Source: Myxococcaceae bacterium
GTDB taxonomy: Bacteria; Myxococcota; Myxococcia; Myxococcales; Myxococcaceae
Assembly (NCBI GenBank): GCA_022842905.1
Contig: JALHOS010000025.1
Span: forward strand, 1-36,229
Direction of reading: 5' to 3'
Length of the DNA stretch: 36,229 nucleotides
Numbering within the stretch: position 1 is the stretch's first letter; each line of letters begins with the position of its first letter. The notes under the pieces were generated by a model. That model saw nothing but the letters and a program-made list of their open reading frames with translations. It searched no databases and was not told the origin of the DNA. Positions 17,379-25,065 of this stretch are shown here, piece by piece. Both the position numbers and the translations under genes were made by a program.

Positions 17379-17935
17379 GCGACGACGACGCCACGGCTTC
17401 GGTGCGCGCCGCGCTCGCCGAGGAGAGGGCCGCGCTGGTGGCCTTCGCCCGCCGGCGGGTCGGCCCGCGCGCCGAAGACGTGGTGCAGGACGCCGCGGTG
17501 CGGGCCCTACGCAAGGCGGATCACCTGGCGTCTCCGGCGGCCGCGCGCGCGTGGCTCTTCACCATCGTCCGCAACCTGGCCAGTCAGCCTGTCGAAGGCG
17601 CGCAACCAGCCTCCAGCACGGCGCCCGTCGACGAGCTGGGAACGCCGCAAGCCCCCGCCGACGACGGCTGCGACTGCGTGCTCAGCCACCTGCGCGCGCT
17701 GCCAGAGAATCAGCGGCAGCTGCTCGAGCGCGTGGTGGTGGACGGCGCCAGCGTCGGCGCCCTGGCCACGGAGCTGGGCATCACCCCGAACAACGCGTGG
17801 GTCCGCCTGCACCGCGCTCGGCGGGCGCTCAAGGAGCGGCTGGCCTCACACTGCGGCACCACGTCGCTGCGGCGCTGCCTGGACTGCGGCTGCGTGGAGC
17901 GCGGCTGCTGCGGCGCCCCAGCCCCCGCGCCCTGA
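17375..17935 (+). CDS. CorE-like (ECF44-type) sigma factor with Cys-rich tail
   Basis: ECF sigma factor of 186 aa. Sigma-2 is at about 15-75 (AEDVVQDAAVRAL, then ARAWLFTIVRNLA) and sigma-4 at about 104-155 (LPENQRQLLERV, then the helix-turn-helix GALATELGITPNNAWVRLHRAR). Between them lies a CDC motif (Cys99 and Cys101), and after sigma-4 a tail with six cysteines (160, 168, 171, 173, 178, 179). A linker CxC plus a C-terminal Cys domain is the mark of Myxococcus CorE and CorE2, which sense copper or cadmium/zinc directly without an anti-sigma factor. No anti-sigma gene is seen here either. The GTG start at 17375 is chosen for its 4-base overlap with the preceding stop; GTG at 17321 or 17357 are alternatives. 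The partner gene encodes a metallothionein-like protein, which supports metal sensing. The exact metal cannot be read from sequence. Confidence 0.88.
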   Translation: MSDDDATASVRAALAEERAALVAFARRRVGPRAEDVVQDAAVRALRKADHLASPAAARAWLFTIVRNLASQPVEGAQPASSTAPVDELGTPQAPADDGCDCVLSHLRALPENQRQLLERVVVDGASVGALATELGITPNNAWVRLHRARRALKERLASHCGTTSLRRCLDCGCVERGCCGAPAPAP

Positions 17936-17945
17936 CGTTCGGCGG

Positions 17946-18145
17946 CGAGGGAGGCGCTTGCAGCTCGTGGCCGACGGTTGCGCTTGCGCGCACGGCCAAG
18001 ATGCCCAGCAGCGCGATCGCCACGTTCAGTGGCACCGTGAGCGAGACCCCAGTCCAGTTGTCCTGGTCGAACTCGGGCAGCAGCGTCACCTCTACGCCGA
18101 ACGCGGCTGCGGCGAAACCAGTGTCCCGCCCGTCACGGCACGGCG
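17946..18145 (-). pseudogene. decayed copy (unit 3) of the DUF4105 gene 3' end
   Basis: Read on the minus strand, this unit encodes EFDQDNWTGVSLTVPLNVA followed by IALLGILAVRASA, which matches the last transmembrane segment of the intact gene at 18366-19610 (VFDQANWNLIALTLPVNAA, then LALLGVLAVRVQA). The original stop is lost, so the frame would continue into the sigma factor gene on the other strand. There is no start codon with a ribosome site and no upstream part of the gene. The unit begins 10 bases after the sigma factor stop. Confidence 0.7.
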
Positions 18146-18352
18146 TGAGAGACGCGCTTCTCAGCTCGGGGCCGACGGCTGCGCCTGCGCGCGCACGGCC
18201 AGCACGCCCAGCAGCGCGAGCGCCGCGTCCACCCGACGACGTGAGCGCGATCCGACTCCGGCTGTCCTGATTGAACTCGGACAGAACGCGTCACCTGTTC
18301 GCCGAGCGCGGCTGCGGCGGCACCAGGGTGCCTGCCCTGAACGCACGACCTG
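18146..18352 (-). pseudogene. decayed copy (unit 2) of the DUF4105 gene 3' end
   Basis: The minus strand encodes EFNQDSRSRIALTSS in one frame and, after a one-base shift, VDAALALLGVLAVRAQAQPSAPS and a stop at 18161. The second part is almost identical to the C-terminus of the intact neighbour. The frameshift and loss of the Asn-Trp pair show that it is not translated as such. Beyond the coding match, units 2 and 3 share a further 50 bases (CCGARCGCGGCTGCGGCG and following) that the intact gene keeps only in part. Confidence 0.72.
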
Positions 18353-18365
18353 AGGGACGCGCGCT

Positions 18366-19610
18366 TCAGCTGGCGGCTGGTGGCTGCGCCTGCACTCGCA
18401 CGGCCAGCACTCCCAGCAGCGCGAGCGCCGCGTTCACCGGCAACGTGAGGGCGATCAGATTCCAGTTGGCTTGATCGAACACCGGCAGCACCTTCACCAG
18501 CACGCCGAGCACGCTCAGCCCAGCCACCGCGAGCCCCACCGCGCGCAGCCGCGTCCAGGCCTGCGCCCGCCCCAGCATGAGCTGCACGCCCACCGGCACC
18601 AGCAGCCAATGGAGCGGGCCGATGCCGAAGAGGTTCTCGTTGCGGTGGGCCACCGTGTGGTTGGTGAACAGCCCGACGAGGAACAGGAACAGCCCGAACG
18701 CTCCCCACACCAGCCCCACCAGCGACACTTGCAGGCCGAGCGCCACCCGCGGCCAGCGCGCGCCACGCCGCCCCAGGTGCCCCAGCCCCAGCGCGACTCC
18801 ACCGAAGGCGCAGCCGAGCAGGAACAGGTGGGGGATCCAGTTCGGCGGGACTTCGGGTGGAGGTGAGCGGTTGGACTTGAACCAGTCGCGCTTCTCCTTC
18901 ACCAGCGGCCCCACCGTGCCGTCGTCGTGGGTCACGGTCAGCGTGTCGAGCTGCCGCTCGAGCTCGTCGGGGAGGAACGCTTCGTTCTGGAGGGTGATGG
19001 GGCGCTCGAGCTCGTCGTTCTGGAGGTAGTCCAAGATCACCGACATCACCGGGCTCGCGCTCGAGTAGCGCCGCGTGTGGAGCCGCAGCGACATGCGCGC
19101 GGGCTTGTCGGTGGCCTTCTTGATCTGCCCGTTCAGCGCCAGGTCGACGATGTCCCGAGGCCGGGTGGAGCAGTTGTCGTTGTAGTGGTGGTACAGGTAC
19201 ACGCGGTTCTGCGGCTTGACGTTCTCCGAGAGCGCCTTGGCGACGATCTGCGCCTCGCTCGGCGTCAGCGAGAGCACCTGCAGCCGCACGTCGCGATTGA
19301 GCAGCCGCTTGTAGAAGTCGTACGTGGCGAGGATCGGCGCGTCGTCCACCCAGAACTCCAGCCGCCCCTGGACGAAGCGGTGCACGAAGCCGTCGTCGAA
19401 GCCGAACATGCCGTAGTTGTAGAGCCGCCCATGGTTGAGCCGCGCGTCCTCCACCACCAGCGCCGTGTGCCCCCACAGCTCCGTCAGCGTGTCGCCTGGA
19501 GAGAACGTGACGAGGGTGATCGTCAGGTCCTCCGGCCGGCTCTGGCCCGTCGCCCACGGCGGGTCGCTCTGCGAGGCCACCACCATCAGGAGAGCTGTCA
19601 GGGCGGTCAT
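18366..19610 (-). CDS. DUF4105 (Lnb N-terminal type) membrane protein
   Basis: A 414-aa envelope protein. The N-terminus MTALTALLMVVASQ is a signal peptide, and the following periplasmic domain (about 25-260) has the DUF4105/PF13387 features: ELWGHTALVVED, YNYGMFGFDDGFVHRFVQGRLEFWV, and the NDNCSTRPRDIVD box with a conserved Cys that suggests a papain-like hydrolase fold. Similar domains occur at the start of bacterial lacto-N-biosidase-like proteins and in many uncharacterised envelope proteins. After about residue 262 come five or so hydrophobic segments. The last (ALALLGVLAVRVQA) is also encoded by the two decayed units downstream. ATG 19610 is chosen for the signal peptide. Function unproven; a peptidase or amidase role is a guess from the fold. 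Confidence 0.85.
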   Translation of the reverse strand: MTALTALLMVVASQSDPPWATGQSRPEDLTITLVTFSPGDTLTELWGHTALVVEDARLNHGRLYNYGMFGFDDGFVHRFVQGRLEFWVDDAPILATYDFYKRLLNRDVRLQVLSLTPSEAQIVAKALSENVKPQNRVYLYHHYNDNCSTRPRDIVDLALNGQIKKATDKPARMSLRLHTRRYSSASPVMSVILDYLQNDELERPITLQNEAFLPDELERQLDTLTVTHDDGTVGPLVKEKRDWFKSNRSPPPEVPPNWIPHLFLLGCAFGGVALGLGHLGRRGARWPRVALGLQVSLVGLVWGAFGLFLFLVGLFTNHTVAHRNENLFGIGPLHWLLVPVGVQLMLGRAQAWTRLRAVGLAVAGLSVLGVLVKVLPVFDQANWNLIALTLPVNAALALLGVLAVRVQAQPPAAS

Positions 19611-19730
19611 GGGCGCGGGGCCATAGCTGGAACCGGTCAGGCGTCAACAGCCTTTACGGCGCGGGTCCTGCGTCGATTGCCGCAGCTCGGCTTCTTGGGA
19701 ATCGAGAACCCACCGCCCGGAGCGCCGCCC

Positions 19731-20222
19731 ATGAACATCGACTTTCAGACGCGCCTGAATACGTCCTCCGAGCTGACCCCCGTCGGCGTCGAAGCGCTCG
19801 AAGAGAATGACTCCGGCCTGTTCCGGCTGGCCGTGGCCCAGTACGCGGTGCGGCTCGATCGTGAGTCGGGCGACGGCTTTCCGCAGCGGCTGGCCTTGGT
19901 CGTCTTTCGGGCGCCGGACGGAACCGTGTCGGTGCGCTTCGAGCGAGGCGCGACCCTGTTCGAACAGTTGGCCACGAGTCGGCCGCTGATCCTCAACGAC
20001 GCCGGGGAAGCGACCCGAGTCCTGCGCTGGAGCGAAGGGACCACACAGCACGAAGAGCGCCTCGCCGTCGCGGTTTGGGCGAGCCACGGCCGGCTCTCCG
20101 CCAGCGCCCAGCTCGACTCGAAGGCCCTCCAGCCCCGCGCCGGAAGGCCACAACCATCTATTTTTGTTGGACAAATCAAGACCACACACGGCCTCTACGT
20201 CGGCAGCGCTCCCCTGAGGTGA
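19731..20222 (+). CDS. unrecognised 163-aa protein, first of a pair
   Basis: A cytoplasmic-looking protein with no signal peptide. The sequence alternates hydrophobic strands with charged turns (LFRLAVAQYAVRLDRES, RLALVVFRAPDGTVSVRFE, ERLAVAVWASHGRL), which suggests one compact beta-sandwich or alpha/beta domain. I do not recognise the family. The ATG at 19731 has only a weak purine stretch before it (CCCGGAG, 9 bases upstream). The following gene begins 64 bases later with its own ribosome site, so the two may be a functional pair. The last 25 codons are noticeably lower in GC (ATCTATTTTTGTTGG at about 20157) than the rest of the window. Confidence 0.65.
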   Translation: MNIDFQTRLNTSSELTPVGVEALEENDSGLFRLAVAQYAVRLDRESGDGFPQRLALVVFRAPDGTVSVRFERGATLFEQLATSRPLILNDAGEATRVLRWSEGTTQHEERLAVAVWASHGRLSASAQLDSKALQPRAGRPQPSIFVGQIKTTHGLYVGSAPLR

Positions 20223-20286
20223 GCAGCCGGCAACAAATTCTCAGAAACGGAGATAACTGGGCTGTCTCTCCCACAGGAGCGCCCCA

Positions 20287-21084
20287 ATGTCGGTCCACGC
20301 CGCCGGTCAACGTCGCCCAATTCAGCACCAGCGGCCGGCCCAGCGAGCGCAGGCCCCCGTTCAGCGCCCGGCCCCAGAGCGGGCCACGCAGCCCAGGCCC
20401 CCGCAAGCAAGGCCGGCCTCGTCGTACGCGCCGCCGGCGGCCAAGAAGGGCCCAGAGCTCAACGGCGCCAAGCGGCCCCCAGCCGGCGGCCGTGCCGAGG
20501 TCGCCGCGCGCGCCAAGGCAGCGCGGGAAGCCCAGGCCGCCAAGGAGGCAGCCGAGAAGGCCGCCGCCAACGCGCGCTGGCAGCAGAACCCTCCGACTGA
20601 CGGGCCGACGGCGCCGCGGGACGAGACCACGATCGGTGGCGGCGTGCCCAAGGTGAACTACCACGGCACCCCCGACAGCAAGCGGCTCGAAGGCTCGGCC
20701 GGCAGCATGGACATCTCCGTCAAGGCGCACCAACCGCGGGACGGCAAGCACTTCGATCCGACCAAGCACAACGGCGTCGCGCTGACGTCGAAGCAGGCCG
20801 CCGAGCTCGGCGTGAAGTCGGGCGACAAGGTCTCGGTGTACGACCGAGACACCGGCAAGACCCATGAAGCCACGTATTACGACAACGCCGGCCCCGGGAA
20901 CTTCGACGGCCAGCGGCAACACTTCGAGATGACGCCGGCGCTCGCCGAGAATCTGGGCCTCAACGTCCGCGGAAAGCCGGATCCGAAGACCGGAAAGCCG
21001 GGGGCGTACAAGAACTCCATCGACGGGGCGGGCGGCATGGCCGGGCGCTTCGAGATCCGCAAGTACGACCCGCCGATGCCCTGA
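20287..21084 (+). CDS. protein with disordered N-terminus and barrel-like C-domain
   Basis: A 265-aa protein in two parts. Residues 1-65 are Pro/Gln/Arg-rich and unstructured, and 66-100 form an Ala/Lys/Glu helix. From about 120 there is a folded domain (VNYHGTPDSKRLEGSAG, GVALTSKQAAELGVKSGDKVSVYD, EATYYDNAGPG, FEMTPALAENLGLNV). The phrase order of small-residue strand, LGxKxGDxVxV, then D-x-x-GP resembles double-psi beta-barrel proteins such as RlpA or GH75-type chitosanases by eye, which would make it a polysaccharide-binding or -cleaving domain. This assignment is weak. ACAGGAG precedes the ATG by 7 bases. The lack of a signal peptide together with a disordered N-terminal part recalls effectors secreted by contractile or type III-like machines. 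No such machine is in the window. Confidence 0.68.
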   Translation: MSVHAAGQRRPIQHQRPAQRAQAPVQRPAPERATQPRPPQARPASSYAPPAAKKGPELNGAKRPPAGGRAEVAARAKAAREAQAAKEAAEKAAANARWQQNPPTDGPTAPRDETTIGGGVPKVNYHGTPDSKRLEGSAGSMDISVKAHQPRDGKHFDPTKHNGVALTSKQAAELGVKSGDKVSVYDRDTGKTHEATYYDNAGPGNFDGQRQHFEMTPALAENLGLNVRGKPDPKTGKPGAYKNSIDGAGGMAGRFEIRKYDPPMP

Positions 21085-21107
21085 GGTGCGCAGCCAGCGC
21101 GCCCCCG

Positions 21108-22382
21108 TCAGTGCGCGCCCTTCTTGGGCCGCAGCTTCGCGCCCTGGCTCAGGTGCTCATTCCACGACGCGGGGGGAAAGCCGTTCTCCACCTTCGCCAT
21201 GGTGATGCAGCCGTCCACCGGGCAGACGATCTGGCAGAGGTTGCACCCGACGCACTCCGCTTCGTCCACCACCGGCACGCGCACCGCCGAGTCCTTCGAC
21301 GGGTGAATGCACTGGTGTGCGCCGTCGTGGCAGGCGACCAGGCACAGCTGGCAGCCAATGCACTTGGCCGCGTCGATCTTCGCGACCGTCTCGTAGTTCA
21401 TGTCCAGGTTGCCCCACTCCGAGAAGCGCGGGACCGCCTTGCCGACCATGTCCTGAACCGACTTGAAGCCCTTCTCTTCCATGTACTGTGAAAGGCCTTC
21501 GATCATGTCCTCGACGATGCGGTAGCCGCGGAGCATGACCTCGGTGCAGACCTGCACGTTGGACGCGCCGAGCAGCAGGAACTCCACCGCGTCGCGCCAG
21601 TTCGTCACGCCGCCGATGCCGCTGATCGGCAGGCCGAACTCCCGGTGCCGCGCCAGCGCGCCGACCATGTGCAGGGCGATCGGCCGCACCGCCGAGCCAC
21701 AGTAGCCGCCGTTCGTCGACTGCCCGGCCACCACGGGCATGGGCGTGAAGGTGTCGAGGTCCACGCCGATGATGCTCTTGATGGTGTTGATGAGGCTGAC
21801 CCCGTTCGCGCCGCCGCGCTTGGCCGCCATGCCGTGGGGAAGAATGTCGGAGACGTTCGGCGTCAGCTTCACGAGCACCGGCTTCTTCGCGTACTTCATC
21901 ACCCAGCCGGTGATCCGCTCGTTGACCTTCGGCTCCTGGCCCACCGCCGAGCCCATGCCGCGCTCACACATGCCGTGCGGGCAGCCGAAGTTCAGCTCGA
22001 GCCCGTCGGCCCCGGCGTCCTCGGCGCGGGCGATGATCTCCTTCCACTCGGCTTCGGTCTCCACCATGAGCGAGACGACGACCGCGTGCTTGGGGAACTT
22101 CTTCTTCGTCTCGTAGATCTCCCGGAAGTTCACCTCGAGCGGTCGGTCGGTGATGAGCTCGATGTTGTTGAAGCCCACCGCCGCCGTGCCGCGGTAGCCG
22201 ACCGCGCCGAAGCGGCTAGACACGTTCTGAATCGGCTGGCCGAGCGTCTTCCACACCGCCCCGCCCCACCCCGCTTCGAACGCCCGCTGGATCTGCGCCC
22301 CCGAGTTCGCCGGCGGCGCCGACGCGAGCCAGAACGGGTTGGGCGAGACAATGCCTGCACAATTCGTCGTCAAATCAACCAC
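21108..22382 (-). CDS. preA: NAD-dependent dihydropyrimidine dehydrogenase subunit PreA
   Basis: Catalytic subunit of bacterial dihydropyrimidine dehydrogenase, 424 aa. With PreT it reduces uracil or thymine to the 5,6-dihydro form using NADH, the first step of reductive pyrimidine breakdown. Residues 1 to about 310 form the FMN TIM barrel (NPFWLASAPPANSG, ELNFGCPHGMCERGMG with the active-site Cys loop, LVKLTPNV, ISGIGGVTNWRDA). The C-terminal 2x[4Fe-4S] domain has CIGCQLC at about 341 and CVGCNLCQIVCPVDGC at about 377. GTG 22382 is chosen because GGAGGT lies just upstream and the protein then starts VVDLTTNCAG as in relatives. It overlaps the end of preT by 8 bases and is the last gene of the six-gene operon. 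Confidence 0.95.
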   Translation of the reverse strand: MVDLTTNCAGIVSPNPFWLASAPPANSGAQIQRAFEAGWGGAVWKTLGQPIQNVSSRFGAVGYRGTAAVGFNNIELITDRPLEVNFREIYETKKKFPKHAVVVSLMVETEAEWKEIIARAEDAGADGLELNFGCPHGMCERGMGSAVGQEPKVNERITGWVMKYAKKPVLVKLTPNVSDILPHGMAAKRGGANGVSLINTIKSIIGVDLDTFTPMPVVAGQSTNGGYCGSAVRPIALHMVGALARHREFGLPISGIGGVTNWRDAVEFLLLGASNVQVCTEVMLRGYRIVEDMIEGLSQYMEEKGFKSVQDMVGKAVPRFSEWGNLDMNYETVAKIDAAKCIGCQLCLVACHDGAHQCIHPSKDSAVRVPVVDEAECVGCNLCQIVCPVDGCITMAKVENGFPPASWNEHLSQGAKLRPKKGAH

Positions 22383-23718
22383 GGCGACCTCCCGCCTTGA
22401 AGAACGCGTCGATCGCCTCGGCCGCGTCGCGGCCTTCTCCAGCGGCGTTGACCACTTCTTTCCCACCGTTGCGACAGTCCCCGCCGGCGTACACACCCGG
22501 CCGCCCCGTCGCGCCGGCTTCGTCCGTCACGATCACGCCCTTGTCCACCTTCACGCCCGCAAGGCCCGCCACCAGCGCGCCCAGCTTCGCCTGCCCGACC
22601 GCGAGCAGCACCAGGTCCGCGGGCACGGTGAAGTCCGTTCCGGCGATCGGCTTCTTGGCGGCGTCGAGCCGCGTGCACCGCAGGCCGGTGACCCGGTCCT
22701 TCCCCTCGAACGCGATCGGCTGCGCCTGCCACGACACCTGCGCGCCCTCTTCCTTCGCGTACGCCCACTCGTGCACATAGCCGCTCATGCCGGCTTCCGT
22801 GCCGCGGTACACCATGGTGACGGACTCGAGCGCGCCGACCTTCTTGGCCTTGAGCACCAACAGCTCACGCACCGCGTCGATCGCCGTGTTCCCGCCGCCG
22901 ACCACCACCGCGTGCTTCACGGCCGACAGATCCACCGGCTTCGCCTTGAGCTCGGCGATGAAGTCCACCGCGCCGCGCACGCCGGCCAGCTGCTTGCCCG
23001 GCACGTCGAGCCAGCTGTCGGCGCCCAGGCCCAAGCCCAGGAAGAGCGCGTCGTGCTTCTTCTCGAGCTCGGCCCAGGACAGCTGCGTGGGCACCTCGAC
23101 GTTGCTGACGATCTCGATCCCCCCGATGGAGAGGATCCACTCCACCTCGGCGAGCGACGCGTCGGCCTTGAGCTTGTACGGCGCGACCCCGGTGGTGTTG
23201 AGCCCGCCCAGCGTGTTGCCCTTCTCGTAGATCGTCACCTTGTGACCGAAGCGCCGCAGCCGGTGCGCCGCCGCCAAGCTCGCCGGCCCCGCGCCGACCA
23301 GGCCCACGCTCTTGCCGGTGTCCTTCCCGGCTTCGAAGAACTGCCAGCCCGCATCCATCGCCGCGTCGGTGGCGAAGCGCTGCAGCTTGCCGATCTGAAT
23401 CGGCGGCACCCCCTGCAGGTTGTGCACGCAGTCGCCGACGCAGAGCACCTCGACCGGGCAGACGCGCGCGCAGCTGGTGCCCAGCACGTTGCTCTCGAGG
23501 ATCGTCCGCGCCGCGCCCTGCACGTTCCCCGTGCCGATCTTCCGAATGAACTCGGGAATGTTGATGTCCGTCGGGCACGCCTTGATGCAGGGCGCGTCAT
23601 GGCAATACAGACACCGGTTGGCCTCGACCTTGGCCTGCTGCACCGTGTACCGCGGCTTGGCGTCTTCGAAGACCGCCTCGGCGCGCTTGGGGTCGACTGC
23701 GGGGACCTGGGGCTTCAT
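22375..23718 (-). CDS. preT: NAD-dependent dihydropyrimidine dehydrogenase subunit PreT
   Basis: Electron-entry subunit of the PreT-PreA enzyme, 447 aa, of the GltD-like flavoprotein group. An N-terminal iron-sulphur domain (CLYCHDAPCIKACPTDINIP at about 35-54 and CARVCPVEVLCVGDC at about 82-96) is followed by an FAD fold (GLVGAGPASLAAAHRLRRFG) and an NAD(P) fold (VVVGGGNTAIDAVREL), and it ends with the FAD-closing GVYAGGDCRNG. It takes hydride from NADH and passes electrons through FAD and clusters to PreA. The start ATG at 23718 overlaps the aminotransferase stop (ATGA), so translation is coupled. An extended open frame upstream of it is the aminotransferase region in another phase. Confidence 0.95.
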   Translation of the reverse strand: MKPQVPAVDPKRAEAVFEDAKPRYTVQQAKVEANRCLYCHDAPCIKACPTDINIPEFIRKIGTGNVQGAARTILESNVLGTSCARVCPVEVLCVGDCVHNLQGVPPIQIGKLQRFATDAAMDAGWQFFEAGKDTGKSVGLVGAGPASLAAAHRLRRFGHKVTIYEKGNTLGGLNTTGVAPYKLKADASLAEVEWILSIGGIEIVSNVEVPTQLSWAELEKKHDALFLGLGLGADSWLDVPGKQLAGVRGAVDFIAELKAKPVDLSAVKHAVVVGGGNTAIDAVRELLVLKAKKVGALESVTMVYRGTEAGMSGYVHEWAYAKEEGAQVSWQAQPIAFEGKDRVTGLRCTRLDAAKKPIAGTDFTVPADLVLLAVGQAKLGALVAGLAGVKVDKGVIVTDEAGATGRPGVYAGGDCRNGGKEVVNAAGEGRDAAEAIDAFFKAGGRRG

Positions 23719-25043
23719 CCTTCGAACACCTCGTCGGCGAGTGACAGCGCGCGGTCGACGATCTCGAAGCCCGTCGCGAGCTCCGCCTCGGTGATGCACA
23801 GCGGAGGGTTGGAGAAGATCGTCCCGCCTTGAATCATGGTGAACAGGCCGTTGTTGCGGAAGAAGTCGCCGATCTTCCCCATGACCGGGTGCGCCCCGTT
23901 GTACGGCACCAGCCGCTCACCCTTGGCGTTCTTCTGCAGCTCGATCAGCCCGAACAGGCCAATGTTGCGGTACGTGCGCACGGACCGGTGTTTGGCTTTG
24001 AGCCGCTCGTGGTGCGCGCGCATGACCGGCTCGAGCTTCGCGGCGTGCTCCACCATCTTCTCTTCGAGGAGCGTGTCGACGACCGCTTCGGCGACCTCCA
24101 AGCAGAACGGGTGCGCGTTGTAGGTCAGCCCGCCCCAGAACACGTTGTTCTGGAAGTGCGCGGCGATGCGGTCGGACACCGCGACGAGGCCCAGCGGCAC
24201 GTAGCTCGACGTCAGCCCCTTCGCCGTCGTCACCATGTCCGGGACGATGTCGCCGTGCTCGAAGCCGAACAGCTTGCCCGTGCGCCCCCAGCCCGCCATC
24301 ACCTCGTCGCAGACGAGCAGAATGCCGTAGGAGTCGAGCAGCGCCTTGAGCTTCTTCAGGTAGCCCTTGGGCGGAATGAGAATGCCGTTCGTCCCGGTCA
24401 CCGACTCGATGAACATGGCGGCGATGGTGTTCGGCCCTTCGAAACGAATGACCTCGTCCAGGTAGCGCAGGTTGTTCTCGACGATCTGCTCGTCGTTCGC
24501 GCCGAACGAGTAGTCCCAGGGCGTCGGGTCCATCACCTTGACGAAGCCCGGGCCGCCCGGCTCGTTGGGCCAGCGCCGCGGATCACCGGTGAGCTGAATC
24601 GCGTTGCCGGTGGCGCCGTGGTAGCTCCGGTAGCGGCTCAAGATCTTCTGCCGGCCGGTGAACAGCCGCGCCGCGCGCACCGCGTTCTCGTTCGCCTCCG
24701 CGCCGCCGAGCGTGAAGAAGAAGGTGTTGAGATCGCCCGGGAACAGCGTGGCCAGCTTCTGTGAGAAGCGCGCGCGCACCTCGGTGGCCGCGCCGGGGTA
24801 AACGAAGAGCAGCTTGTCGCAGGCCGCCTTCATCTTCGCGACGACCTTCGGGTGGCTGTGGCCGATGTTCACGCTCATCAGCTGGCTGTTGAAGTCCAGC
24901 CACTTCTGGCCGTTGGGGCCGTGCAGCCACACCCCGCGCGCGTCGGTCACCGGCAGCGGGTTCACCTTCCCCGTGGCGGACCACGAGAAGAGCGTGTGCT
25001 TCTTCGACAGCTCGACGATCTCTTGTTCAGTCATGGCGCTCAT
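23715..25043 (-). CDS. class III PLP aminotransferase (beta-alanine / beta-aminoisobutyrate type)
   Basis: A 442-aa omega-amino acid aminotransferase. The PLP fold is clear: GGAEANENAVRAAR near 110, RYRSYHGATGNA near 135, CDEVMAGWGRTG near 245, and the PLP lysine K275 in TTAKGLTSSY. In this operon the natural substrate is beta-alanine from uracil or beta-aminoisobutyrate from thymine, giving malonate semialdehyde or methylmalonate semialdehyde, with pyruvate or 2-oxoglutarate as acceptor. Taurine or 4-aminobutyrate aminotransferases are relatives, so specificity is taken from context. ATG 25043 is listed; an ATG three codons later (25034) is also possible. The gene starts 22 bases after the dehydrogenase stop. 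Confidence 0.92.
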   Translation of the reverse strand: MSAMTEQEIVELSKKHTLFSWSATGKVNPLPVTDARGVWLHGPNGQKWLDFNSQLMSVNIGHSHPKVVAKMKAACDKLLFVYPGAATEVRARFSQKLATLFPGDLNTFFFTLGGAEANENAVRAARLFTGRQKILSRYRSYHGATGNAIQLTGDPRRWPNEPGGPGFVKVMDPTPWDYSFGANDEQIVENNLRYLDEVIRFEGPNTIAAMFIESVTGTNGILIPPKGYLKKLKALLDSYGILLVCDEVMAGWGRTGKLFGFEHGDIVPDMVTTAKGLTSSYVPLGLVAVSDRIAAHFQNNVFWGGLTYNAHPFCLEVAEAVVDTLLEEKMVEHAAKLEPVMRAHHERLKAKHRSVRTYRNIGLFGLIELQKNAKGERLVPYNGAHPVMGKIGDFFRNNGLFTMIQGGTIFSNPPLCITEAELATGFEIVDRALSLADEVFEG

Positions 25044-25065
25044 GGTCGCAGATCCCGTCGACGGT

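Larger units (their letters stand above)
17946..18560. repeat. three tandem degenerate units of about 205 bp
   Basis: Three head-to-tail units begin at about 17946, 18146 and 18353, each opening with a variant of GAGRGACGCGCTT followed by CAGCT, then GCGCxTGC, GCACGGCCA and CCCAGCAGCGCGA. Unit 1 is the live 3' end of the DUF4105 gene; units 2 and 3 are remnants. The distance between equivalent stop-codon positions is 205 bases for units 1 and 2 and about 202 for units 2 and 3. They fill the whole 430-base space between the sigma factor gene and the DUF4105 stop codon. Confidence 0.78.

Noticed and set aside
17829-18089. An 86-codon minus-strand frame that could be a small membrane protein
   Set aside because: It is the decayed copy of the DUF4105 gene end, without its stop, and runs into the sigma factor gene on the other strand; no ribosome site precedes it.
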